Of a stretch of 64,000 bases of DNA, positions 50,160 to 60,480 are shown piece by piece. Made by a program: the position numbers and the translations under genes. The stretch is from Wurfbainia villosa. Its lineage: Eukaryota; Streptophyta; Magnoliopsida; Zingiberales; Zingiberaceae. Location: contig JAKLTH010000222.1 of assembly GCA_025175895.1 (NCBI GenBank), positions 2,108,001-2,172,000 of the forward strand. Direction: 5' to 3'. The notes beneath the pieces were generated by a model, which saw nothing but the letters and a program-made list of their open reading frames with translations, was not told the DNA's origin and ran no database searches. The first letter of the stretch is position 1. Each line of letters begins with the position of its first letter.

Positions 50160-50840
50160 AATTGCTAAATCCGATAAATCTGCATGACGACCTTTAATGA
50201 TTTAAATTTAAATTTCGTCGCAAATTTGCGATGAATTTAGCAACGAATCCAATCTGCGACAAATTTTGCAACGAATTTTGCAATGAAAAATATTTCGTCG
50301 CATATATTTGCAACGAAAAAAGAATTCGTCGCAAATTTCAAATGATGAAATTCTAATTGGAAACATCGCAAATTTACCAACGAATTACTTTTTCGTCTAA
50401 AAATTACTAAAAAAATTTATTCGTCGCGAATTGTTTAATTTCATGATTTAATTTGTATCAGTCTCAAATTTACCAACGAATTCCTTATTTCGTTGCGAAA
50501 ATTTCCGACGAAAAAATTAATTCGTCGCCAAATTTTGCAACGAATTAAAACTTCGTCGTAAATTTGCGACGAATTTGTAATTCGTTGCAAAATTTGGCGA
50601 CGAATTCTGCGACGAATTTTGGAAATCGGGGTAACTTTTGCAACAAAATTAGCGACGAAATTTAAAATTCGTCCCTAATTTTCGTCGCTAAAATTCGTCG
50701 CAAAAATTCGTCGCTATTTTTGTCGCTAATATTTGCGACGTTTAATTCCCAACAAAAATTTTTTTGTCGCTAAATTCGTCGCAAATTTTTTTTGCAACGA
50801 TTTTTTTTTTTAAAATTCATCGCTAAATTCGTCCCAAATT
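50160..50840. repeat. Subterminal GCGACGAA repeats, CACTA element 2 (3')
   Basis: Dense array of GCGACGAATTT / AAATTCGTCGC motifs in both orientations, matching the left end of CACTA element 1 (23465-24055). Confidence 0.85.
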
Positions 50841-52399
50841 TCTGTTTTTTTTGTAGTGTCCGATCCTTAACCCGCCAGAACTTAATATGGTTCTCTTGAT
50901 CCAGACATAGGAGCTCCCCTTTTTCGTTCGAGATTCATAGCTTGACATGGAACCTAGCTCTGATACCAATTGTAAGTGTTTATAAGATCTCGTATATATC
51001 TCCACTATGGTATGATATTGTCCATTTTGGGTCTAAGCCCTCATGGTTTTATTTTTGGATTTCACCCAAAAGGCTTTATACCAATTGAGATATCTTTTGA
51101 TCTTATAAGCACATGATCTTTTCCATGTTTTGCCAATGTGAGACTTTGATTGTATTCTCCATACTCCAACAATCCCCCTCTCAAACGAAAGACCATAATG
51201 AGCCCCCCCTCAAGCCTATATGTCCTCGAAGGACTTCCTCCGCTTGACATCCGATCCTTAACCCACTAGGACTTAATGTGGTTCTCTTGATCCAGACATA
51301 GGAGCTCCTCTTTTTCATTCGAGATTCATAGCTTGACATGGAACCTAGCTCTGATACCAATTGTAAGTGCTTATAAGATCACGTATATATCTCCACTATG
51401 GTATGATATTGTCCACTTTGGGTCTAAACCCTCATGGTTTTATTTTTGGGCTTCACTCAAAAGGTCTCATACCAATTGAGATATCTTTTGATCTTATAAG
51501 CACATGATTTTTTCCATATTTTCTCAATGTGAGACTTTGATTGTATTCTCCATACTCCAACAATCCCCCTCTCAAACGAAAGACCATAATGAGCCCCCCC
51601 TCAAGCCTATATGTCCTCGAAGGACTTCCTCCGCTTGACATCCGATCCTTAACTCACTATGACTTAATGTGGTTCTCTTGATCCAGATATAGGAGCTCTC
51701 CTTTTTCGTTCGAGATTCATAGCTTGACATGGAACCTAGCTCTGATACCAATTGTAAGTGTTTATAAGATCCCGTATATATCTTCACTATGGTATGATAT
51801 TGTCCACTTTGGGTCTAAGCCCTCATGGTTTTGTTTTTGGGCTTCACTCAAAAGGCCTCATACCAATTGAGATATCTTTTGATCTTATAAGCACATGATC
51901 TTTTCCATGTTTTTTGCCAGTATGAAACTTTGATTGTATTCTTCATACTCCAACAAGAGGTGCATACATGTCTGCTAAATGACTGAAAAAACCAGTATTC
52001 ATACAGTCTTTTGTTCCAACTTCTCTAATATACATTTCAAACAAGACGGATTCGCCCAAAAATATTGCTGATTGATAATTTCAGCATGCCAACACAAGAC
52101 ACTGATCAGGTTTATTTCTGCAGTATCCCATTTTTTCTCTCATATTTTTGATACAAGCTGCTAATGTTTCTACCTCTATTGCAGACCTATTGGGAAATCA
52201 CTTCAGATCTTGTTAGTACGTAGTTGGCATTGGGTCCTCGAAAGACACAATTGTTCCTCCACTCGACGACTATTTAATCTGATCTTGTTAGTAGAGCTCA
52301 CGCACATAATCTTCAGGTAATCATGCTTTCTAAATTTTTTATGGCGAAAAAGTTTTGCGCATATTGAGAATGATAAATCTCTTAATAAACGGTGCTTCA

Positions 52400-54145
52400 G
52401 ATAATGCATGACTTTTTTTTTTTTTACTATTTGTCGGATTTATTTATGTCATGTTTTGTCGTTGCTAAAATAGTCGAGGATGAATCATTTAGCAGTGAGT
52501 CAGAAGAAATCATAGAGTTGACGACTAAAACATACGATTCTTTAGACAGTATATTTGTTGCTAAGGATTAAATTAGATTGCCCGACAAATATCAACTCGA
52601 AACGATCAATAAGCAAGATAGATAATATACAAATTAAACATGAAGAAAGGTCAATAAACAGGCGACCACGGATATCAATTCAGGATGACACAAAAAGTTA
52701 GAAAAAATTATAGATCTTTTTAATGTCATGTTACCAGACATGATTCCGAGTCTCATGCAGTCAGAAGAAAGTCGAAGACGAGAGTTCAATCGAAGAAGTT
52801 AAGATACCATAGATAGATAGCGATACAAATCGAGTGAAAAAAAAAAGATAAATTATAAGGAAGTTGCTAGCCATTTTCTTCTTGGGGTTAGCCATTTGAA
52901 GTAATTGCTAATACAAAAGGATATTAAATTTGAAGATGTTCACACTTTACAAAGACAAAGGGATTAAGAAGTCAAGGATTTAAATGAACAAATGAACAAA
53001 TTTTGTAGACAACATATGCTAATTATGCAACATCATCAACTACCCTCTGCTTCAAATCTTCAATCTCCTCCTACCGATGCAAATGATGATGAAGATGATT
53101 TTTATATGATGGTGGTTATGTATGAATTGTTATATCAAAATATTATTTGATTTGTCATCTTCGATATGCTTGTATTAAGTTTAATAAGTACGATGAATGA
53201 TTTGTTAAGTTGTAATGTTGATTTAGTATTATTTCATTTTGAATGATTAAATGTTTACGAAGTTTGATATGTGATATTTGATATTGTTATATATTAAAAT
53301 TGTAATGAATCATTTTATATGTCTTTTGGTTGTAAAATTTTAAAAACAGACAAAAATAGTTGATTATATCGATCGTACTGTTTTTTTTTTCCTTTTTTTC
53401 AATTTTGCAACGAAAACGAATTTCACCGCAAATTTAGAGAAAAAAACTTTTTCATCGTAGATTTGGCGACGAAAAAAATATTATCATCGCTAATTCCGGA
53501 CCATCAGTCGACTGGACAGTCAACTAAAAAATATTGTGTTCTGCTACAGTATCACCAGTCGACTGACGTCTTCCATTAGTCGACTGATACTAAGGCTATT
53601 GGGAGTACATGAGTCAGCAGTCGATTGGTGCATAAAATGCTAGTCGACTGATGATATTGTAGCAGGGCACAAAGTATTTTTTAGTTGACTGACTCAGAAT
53701 CAATCAACGGAAGGTCTTTGATAGTCAACTAAAGATCTAGAATTTTGCGACGAAAATATTTTTTCATCATCAAATCTGCGACGAAAAAGTTTTTCATCGT
53801 AAAATTCGATCAGGATCTTTAGTTGATTGGTTGAAAATGACAGTCGACTGGTAACATTGTCGGTTACTAATCGATCATGACATGTATATTTATCGGATTT
53901 GGTGATGAATCAGATTTCGTCATAAATTTAGCGGCGAAATCTTATTTTAGTCGCAAATATATGCCACGAATGTCTTTCCGTTACAAATTTTGTCGCTATT
54001 TTGCAATAAAAATTGCGACAAAATATATATTCGTGGTAAAATTTTACGACGATTTATTTGCAATGAAAATATTTTCGTTGTAAAATTCGATGCAAAATAT
54101 TTTTGCATTTAAAATTCATTAAAAAAACGATGCTTTTTTTTTTTT
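52400..54145. mobile_element. CACTA-type remnant between GDPD copy 1 and duplicated block B
   Basis: At 52860-53160 a + strand piece gives LIMQHHQLPSASNLQSPP then an acidic run, like the end of a Transposase_24-type protein. From 53400 to 54120 come GCGACGAAA and GTCGACTG motifs of the same class as 15.9-16.4 kb. The right end is a run of T followed by AGGGTG at about 54145. No clear left terminus or target duplication. Confidence 0.5.
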
Positions 54146-54607
54146 AGGGTGTGATTTGATAGAGCTAAATTAATGCTTTAATTTTAAAGTATCATTTCTC
54201 ATATTTTCGAAGACACAAATACAACAGCTTCGAAGTCATATATCAAATTAGTGTCAAAATGTATATATCAGGGCCGGGTTCGGTGGACCACAATATTTCA
54301 GTTTCAAAGAACATAACGTCACTTTAACTTTTTTACATTTGGACCATGCGCATAATTAATCTACTGCTTAAAATTTTATTGCGTTAGCATAATAGCACCC
54401 CAACACCTTCTCTGGCAAACCATTCCTGGTACACAAAGGACATACACAGTGAGTTGTCTGAAAATAAAGTTGTTTAATTTCATGGTCCATCATTCAATAA
54501 TTAGTAGGCGAGGAATATATATTAAGCATGAAATAGTTGATCTATAAATGATTGGGGTTGGAGATCGATAATCTTTTGCTTTCATTATGTATTGAGCAGC
54601 GCAGGTG

Positions 54608-54617
54608 CTATAAATAG
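54608..54617 (+). promoter_or_regulatory. TATA box of small peptide gene 2
   Basis: CTATAAATAG, 44 bp before the ATG at 54652. Same box and spacing as for gene 1. Confidence 0.75.
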
Positions 54618-54651
54618 GGCCTTGGTGCTGGGTGTAATTCCGCAACTAATA

Positions 54652-54861
54652 ATGAAATCGGTGGGAAATTTTAAGCTGCAGGGAATATATCGCTGCCTCT
54701 GCTTCCTTCTCCTCATTCTACAACTCTTCAATGCAGCTGCCGCTGCTCCTAATTCTTTGGGTTATAGAGCTGTTGGCGATCCAAATAGAGCAGCGAGAGC
54801 GATGCCTGGCAAAGCTGGAAATAGTTATGTTCGCCCTTGCATTTACAGACATTCCTGTTAA
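54652..54861 (+). CDS. Small secreted peptide precursor, possibly RALF-like (copy 2)
   Basis: Single exon, 69 aa, start MKSVGNFKLQ; a longer in-frame stretch to 54592 starts upstream of the TATA box and cannot be translated from this promoter. The signal peptide (LCFLLLILQLFNAAAAA) is nearly identical to copy 1. The mature part has diverged: SLGYRAVGDPNRAARAMPG, then SYVRPCIYRHSC with two Cys, six residues apart as in copy 1's CIHKVHSC. The conserved secretory part with a variable core and fixed C-terminal Cys pair fits a peptide ligand. RALF-like is the closest family I can name, but the call is tentative. Confidence 0.65.
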   Translation: MKSVGNFKLQGIYRCLCFLLLILQLFNAAAAAPNSLGYRAVGDPNRAARAMPGKAGNSYVRPCIYRHSC

Positions 54862-55960
54862 ACTCATCAGTAACGTTCTTGAAGCCTAAAAACTTCATTC
54901 AAGGGCTTGGATCATCAATTTATCAGTGTTTCTTCTTTGTTAATATTTTGTTTAGTTGTTAGAGATATTGTTACGATGTGTTATTTTCCTTCTTTGCTTT
55001 CCTTGTCGTTGTTTCAGTTTTCAGCTGCTTGTTTGTCAAGTTTTATATCCTTGTCAATTAAAGTTTATTAACGGGCAGACTGCAGTACTGGCAATCTGGG
55101 ATACAATCTAATAGGGGAAGTAGTCAAGATTAAAATTTATTTGGAGCTAGTGGCTGATTACCTAAGGTTGCTTGCAAAGTGATCCCACAGAAAGTACGTA
55201 GTTGCTTATCTCTTAATGATCAGGCAGCATTCGTTATCGTCGTTCAATGTTTCATCGATTACCTCTCGAAAGATTGATATGATCACTATTTCTTTATCAC
55301 CGTGGAGAAAAGAGATTAGAAAATAAATTATAATTAATATATATAATGATATTTATAAAATTTATCATTTTTAATTGATATTTTATTTTAAAATTAATTA
55401 TTTTTAATATGGTATTTTAAAATTTATATGAAAATGATCATGAGATAAAAAAATAAAATAAAATGGTTAATTAAAAAAAAATAGATGGGACTAGAGCTCA
55501 TCCTACTCTTCTAATATAAAAGACGAATTTTATTTATTTATTTTTTTAAATTAAAATTATTATATTTTAGTATACGATCTCCACAATATAAAATTTCGAA
55601 TTAACCCCGATAAAAACCTTGAATATGAATCTAGACGAGTATGAAAGGAGACATGCATCTAGATTATATTTTTTAGAGGAGAATGCAGATTCAAGATTTT
55701 GGAAACTAGTTCCCCTTAGAATATTCTCTTTTCTTCTTTCTTTTATCCAAATAAACAACTTGGATTTAACTTTCTTCTCTTTCTTTCCCTTCCCCCTCTT
55801 CTCTCCCTTCATTAAGAATAAACACAACCTTAAGTAGCATTTACGTGGAAGGAAAGATGTAAAGGGAAAGATCTAGGAGGAAAAATCATAAAAACAAAAT
55901 TTTACATAAATGTTGTTCGTGAAATTTTATGAACTTTTTTTTTTTTTTTGCCCCATTCCA

Positions 55961-56425
55961 CCTTCATCGTGTAGCTATGTAAACTGAAAAAGAAAAAAAG
56001 AATCAAAAGCGAACAATGTAATTATTTTTTAAAAAAATCAGTTGATGATGAGCCTGCATTATAAAAAAATTTATGATTTAACGATTGAATTGAGGATGAA
56101 ATTTTAATTTCGTCATTAATTAATAATTGAAAAAGTTTCGATGGAATTTATTTTAATTATTAAATTAGTGATCAAATTAAATTTTCATCGTTAATTAATA
56201 ATCAAATTAACTTTCATTATTAATTAGCAACCGTCACTAATTTATTATAATTTTTATAAAAATTATAATTAATTAATAAAGATATTTAATTCAGTTGTTA
56301 AATTATATTAAAAATTTTATAAAAATTATAATAAATTAGTGATAAAAATATAATTTCCATCGCTAATTAACAACCGAATTAATTTTAATTGCTAAACTTT
56401 AGAAACACGACCTAATTAATTTTAA
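55961..56425. repeat. AT-rich block with TTAATTAGCGA-type repeats
   Basis: Short motifs such as AATTAATAATC and TTTCATCGTTAATTAA repeat in both orientations, resembling a worn subterminal array of another element. No ends were seen. Confidence 0.4.
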
Positions 56426-56795
56426 TGGCTAAATTTATGAACATAGACAGCGATGCGATCCTGCCAAGACGTGGCTAGGCATCGACAGCGATGCGACCTT
56501 GTCGTGGCCTAGCCACACCCTCGACAGTGATGTTGCCTGCCCGTACCTCGACAGTGATGCGGCTTGACCATGCCTCGACAACAACATGGCGATGTCGAGG
56601 CTTGGTAGTGATGCACCTTGGTCGAGGCAACTTTTGGCATCGATGTGCTCTAGTAGGCCCGTGGCAGCGATGCACCCTGGGCAAGGCGACTTTTGGCATC
56701 GATGCGCTCTAGCCGACTCATGGCAGCGATGTCCCCTAGTGGGCCCATGGCAGCTACGCGCCTTGGCTGGCCCGCGACAACGATGCCCCATAGTG
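56426..56795. repeat. GC-rich degenerate tandem repeat
   Basis: Units include GGCAGCGATGC, CTTTTGGCATCGATG and GCTCTAG(C/T)... spaced about 65-80 bp. Frames stay open in several registers on both strands, as expected for a biased repeat; no protein family was recognised. Confidence 0.6.
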
Positions 56796-57653
56796 CTTGT
56801 TTGGGAGGAGGTGAGGGACTCCTATAGGCGTGGCGTGTTGGTAAGTCAGTGGAGATACTTGTACAATGGATAATGATCGATTTCGGAGACATGTCCAAAA
56901 TCTTGCCCCGAATTTAGATGGTCATCCATTATCTTACTAATCACGCTCGGGACATAGTCTCCCTTGATTTATTCCCTCCCAAATCCCGTAGAGTCGAGAT
57001 GAGAGGCCGCTAGATTAGCGGTTCTAGCCTTTTGCACAATGAGAGGAGGTGAGGGGGAGTGTAAGTGAAAAAAAAGGAGAGGGAAGACAAGGGAATGGAG
57101 GAGAAGAGAGGATGAAAATTTATCTTCCAAATTGAAGGTTAAGGAGAGGGAAAGAGAGGTAAAAAAGATTAAATTTAATCTTTCTTATCTTTTCTTCTTC
57201 TCCAATAAGAATAAAATTTCTTCTCTCATTACTTCCCAAATGATAAAAAATTTTCTTGTTCCTTATTATAGGAATGACGTGGTAGCTAAGACACGATGTT
57301 GCTTGTAAATAAGACATAAATCAATTTCGGAGAAGTCTAAAATTTATTTTTAAATTTAGATGATCTCTATATATTTTGATCTCTCTCACAATGACTATTG
57401 AACAGATCGATAGGAACAATTAAATTGAAGATTCAAACATTTTATGGAAAGATAAAACTTTACTTCCCTTTCAAACGAGCCCTTAGCCAGCCCGCGGCAG
57501 TGACTGGAGAAGGATAAGTTTTTGTTTCTTTGTGTATGTCTCTGTAGATTGTTATTCGTTTGCGTTGATAAAGGCTTTAAGTTTTACAGCAGTTGATCCT
57601 CAAAATCCAGCCTTTTCCGTATCCACCCAGCGATCTTCCTTGCAACCGTCTCG
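56796..57653. other. Intergenic region, no gene seen
   Basis: Mixed AT-rich sequence with CT-rich and GA-rich tracts. No conserved frame. Confidence 0.4.
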
Positions 57654-59190
57654 ATGCAATACGGCAATGGCTCTGCTGCTGTTTCTAGCTCATCGGGGGC
57701 GCGTCGGCTCCAATAAGGAGTTGCAAGTAGCTAGGCAACACCGCTTGGAAGGTTTTTGTAACCCCGGCCTCATACAAAAATTGTTCCTTTTGATTCTTCG
57801 ATTCTTCTTCCTCTTCCCTGGAAGGATTTTTTTTTTTTTTTTTTTTGTTGCAGCTGCTGGATTTTTAATTGGTTCATTAAATTGATCTTTGTCCCTAATG
57901 CATGAAATCTTGATTATTATTCCTTGGAGCTAATTATTTCTCTCTTGCAAATTCAGATTCAAGATTTACATAGCAAGAACTTCTAGCGTGCAAACCTATT
58001 CTCACTCCAATTAAGATGGGTAAAAATTTAAGGGGGCGTTTGGTAGCCTTTTTATTTTCTATTTTCTGGAAAATAGAAAACAGTTTTTTTCTGTTTTCTA
58101 ATTTTTCAAAAAATTCTCTCTCAGAAAACGGAGATGGAAAACGCCAACCAAACACATTTTCTCGTTTTCTCAGAAAATGAAAATAGAAAATAGAAAATTT
58201 TCTCTCTACCAAACGCTCCCTAAGCTTTTCCCTCGTAGATATTAAAGTTGTGCTAACATCAAAAATCGAGCAGATATATCTTACTCTTGTAGCATAAACT
58301 TTTATAGGTAATCTCCGTATTTACTCTCATCGGCGTCGTTTTTGTCCCAATTGGCATTGCAGCACTAAAGGCTTCCAGTAAGGTATGGTAAACTTCCTTT
58401 ATATTATAATGACAAATCTAAGGATTTAGGAGTTAATGATATCGCAATTGCAATTCCTTCTTTCCTTGTACAGGTTGTTGAGATTGTGTATCACTATGAT
58501 GATGATTGTGTCCCACCAAACATGGTTAACATGACGGTTGCATACATTTAGAATGATGCAATAGACAAATCCTGCACTAGAACTCTGAAGGTATTGATTA
58601 ATCCCTTTTATTAGATCATAGCTTAAAGATACAAAATAAGTTGCACTGAAGATTAGTCTTGACTTATAAAACAACATATTGATGGCTAAGGTGCCAAAAC
58701 ACGAGTCAACCTATTTATGTGTATTATCAACTCGATAACTTCTACCAAAACCATAGGTAGTATATACTGAGACATCCGCTAAATATAAAAATATCATGGG
58801 ATCTGGAAGGAATTACTAGTCGTTTTTAGTTCTTGTGAATCATGATATACGTTTGCAAGCTTCATTTATTATCTAAATAAAAGTGCAGGTATGTGAAGAG
58901 TCGAAATGATGCACAATTGAGGAAAGGTAGTGAGGCAAATGAAACAAGTGGTTGTGATCTAGAAAGGACAGCAAATGATGCTCCAGTTGTTCCATGTGGT
59001 CTCATAGCTTGGAGTTTGTTCAATGATACATACAGTTTTCCATTAGAAATTAACAGAAATTTGAGAGTAAACAAGAAAGACAATTCTTCCAAGAGTGACA
59101 GGAATCACAAGTTTGGAAAAGATGTCTATCCAAGGAATTTCCAGAACAGCACTATAGGTGGCACAAAACTTGACTCGGTAAAACCAGTGA
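57654..59190 (+). pseudogene. ALA-interacting subunit (ALIS / CDC50-LEM3) pseudogene
   Basis: Exon pieces: 58308-58382 (VISVFTLIGVVFVPIGIAAL), 58474-58590 (VVEIVYHYDDDCVPPNMVN, then VAYI-stop-NDAIDKSCTRTLK), 58691-58756 (VPK, then out of frame YVYYQLDNFYQNH) and 58889 to about 59190 (YVKSRNDAQLRKGSEANETS, VPCGLIAWSLFNDTYSF). A possible first exon lies at 57654-57760. ALIS proteins are beta subunits of P4-ATPase lipid flippases, with two membrane spans and a glycosylated loop. Damage: in-frame TAG at 58549-58551 where the family has Gln, a frameshift in 58691-58756, and no C-terminal half or second membrane span. A MITE sits in the first intron. Confidence 0.8.
58029..58223. mobile_element. 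Tourist/Harbinger-type MITE, 189 bp
   Basis: Body 58032-58220 with terminal inverted repeats GGGGGCGTTTGGTAG and CTACCAAACGCTCCC, flanked by TAA on both sides. The interior is an AT-rich, self-complementary stretch around TTTTCTATTTTCTGGAAAAT. Confidence 0.8.
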
Positions 59191-60480
59191 GAACCTTCAC
59201 AATTTTTGCTCAACTTCAGCTTCCTACTTTGCATAATATAGGTCATTAGTGATAGGCATAATAGTGACATTGTAATGCAATTATATTGATCCTGTTGATG
59301 TCTCTCAACTAATTTGTCATTGACATTTGCTCATACTTGGTTGCTTGCTACTTATCTTTGATGAGCTTATAGAGATATTTGAAATCTTTTTCTACATGCA
59401 ATATATTCTGTTACAGGATAATTTGCACCCTTCCATCTATTCTTCACCTTGTTGGTTACATATTACTTCAAGCATCGCCCTTGGGACTTAAACAAACACA
59501 GAGATTTATATTAGCTGATGATTGTTTCTTGCTTTTAATTTTAAGGGTGCCTAAATAGAGGACAGTGGATGTTTTAAGCAAAGCTATCGTGAATTTATCT
59601 GGATGTAAGCCTTTCTTCTATTATTTTTCATATAATGGTTATGACTTTTGATAAATTGTTCGAATTCATTTTAACATATGCAGTCTCAGTCCTAGTTTTT
59701 CACTTACACGAGTATTGTTATCTCATGTTTTTCTTTGTGATATGATCATGGTACTTATTATCAAGAAGGATAGACAAGTTGTTTCTATTGGTGTTTTAGC
59801 TAAGTTTTCATATCGGTAATGTTTGTCAAGTGAACTCGCATCTAGAAGTTGATAATAAACAAATATTTTTCATAGTTTATAATAAACTCATATGTACCAT
59901 GAAGTCGTCACAAAAATATGAATGCTTATTCTAATTGATTTTGTGTTTTCTTATTTTAGCCTCTTCTAGACATGGATAAACCTATCTTCTATTTAATTTC
60001 AAGATAGAACAATGTTGTGTTGATATTTATATTAATAAAGGCAATGTTGATGCTCATCTTACATTGCAAGCGACTCTCACTATCTATAATCACTTCAATA
60101 AATGATTTGACAAAGCATTTGTGCAACAATAATTTTCAATTGAAGTATCGAATCTCCGTGATGAAGATTCTGAAAGATGTAACTCTATGCTCCATTTTGC
60201 TATGAAATATTGTATCAGAAAATTAAGTAATATCCTTCCAGTTTTGATGAAGATGGAACTTCGAGCTTCATTTTTTTCCATTTATTTTTGTAACTTTCAA
60301 GGAGATTCACTCTTTGTAAACTGTTGTCCTTGTAAGCGTAAGTTATAATTACTTTATGGTAAAATTTATGTAGATCATTACAATTGTTATTGATATTAAT
60401 TCTTTATACATAAATAATTATCTTTTGTTTTTACATGTTCTTTACATATACACTAAATATGTAATACTAATTGTTTACTT
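59191..60480. other. AT-rich region between the ALIS and GDPD relics
   Basis: No conserved protein pieces were recognised; may be remaining ALIS intron/3' sequence. Confidence 0.4.

Larger units (their letters stand above)
33198..50858 (+). mobile_element. CACTA element 2, full-length but interrupted (17.7 kb)
   Basis: The ends are CACTACAAAAAAACAG and CTGTTTTTTTTGTAGTG, inverse of each other, with target duplication TCC (33195-33197, 50859-50861). Order along the + strand: palindromic subterminal repeats, GC-rich block, a TNP2-type transposase gene split by a copia element, a Transposase_24-type second gene, and GCGACGAA subterminal repeats. Without the copia insertion and its duplicated target it is about 8.5 kb, in the usual range for autonomous En/Spm-like elements. 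Stops and frameshifts are present in both genes, so it is now probably inactive. Confidence 0.92.
32915..51955 (-). mobile_element. Tandem TRIM array: four LTRs, three internal domains
   Basis: Unit of about 391 bp repeated in tandem. The LTRs (TGTTGGAGTA...ACTTACA on the minus strand) are at 32915-33116, 50971-51171, 51362-51562 and 51753-51955, each about 202 bp. The internal domains (about 190 bp) have a primer-binding site for initiator Met-tRNA next to the LTR (TGGTATCAGAGCTAGG on the minus strand) and a purine tract (GAGAGGGGGA) before the next LTR. There is no coding capacity, so it is a TRIM. The outermost ends are flanked by GGAGG (32910-32914) and AGAGG (51956-51960), one mismatch. 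The first internal domain is split by CACTA element 2. Inserted in the GDPD exon. Confidence 0.85.
32381..52316 (+). pseudogene. Glycerophosphodiester phosphodiesterase (GDPD5/6-type), copy 1, disrupted
   Basis: Recognisable exons: 32381-32457 (IANHTEFSDRRRTYQVQG), 32535-32573 (VDFTL then FRDQRRYNG, about 14 residues missing between them), 32653-32762 (KFSIITFEEYIAIALDANRV, then VVGIYPEIKNPVFINQH), 32844-32914 joined across the transposons to 51961-52109 (KWPNGERFEDKFIELLRKYG, then AYMSAK), and 52185-52316. These match plant GDPD5/6, which cleave glycerophosphodiesters to glycerol-3-phosphate and an alcohol. Damage: 19 kb of nested transposons within the exon; TGA for the usual Trp at 51980-51982; an extra A in the A-run at 52058-52062; and an 8-bp deletion after TATTTAA near 52277. 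The 5' exons are absent. Not functional. Confidence 0.85.
54146..55960. repeat. Segmental duplication copy B (carries small peptide gene 2)
   Basis: Pairs with 20562-21960. The left edge of homology (GTGATTTGATAGAGCTAA) falls immediately after the end of the CACTA-type remnant. The right part keeps the CT-rich tract and GAATAAACACA. Confidence 0.8.

Noticed and set aside
50959..50970. Host coding sequence in the repeated 391-bp units
   Set aside because: The units have LTRs, a Met-tRNA primer site and a purine tract but no protein; they are TRIM elements.
56435..56873. Overlapping frames of 70-118 codons on both strands
   Set aside because: Degenerate GC-rich tandem repeat, no family match.
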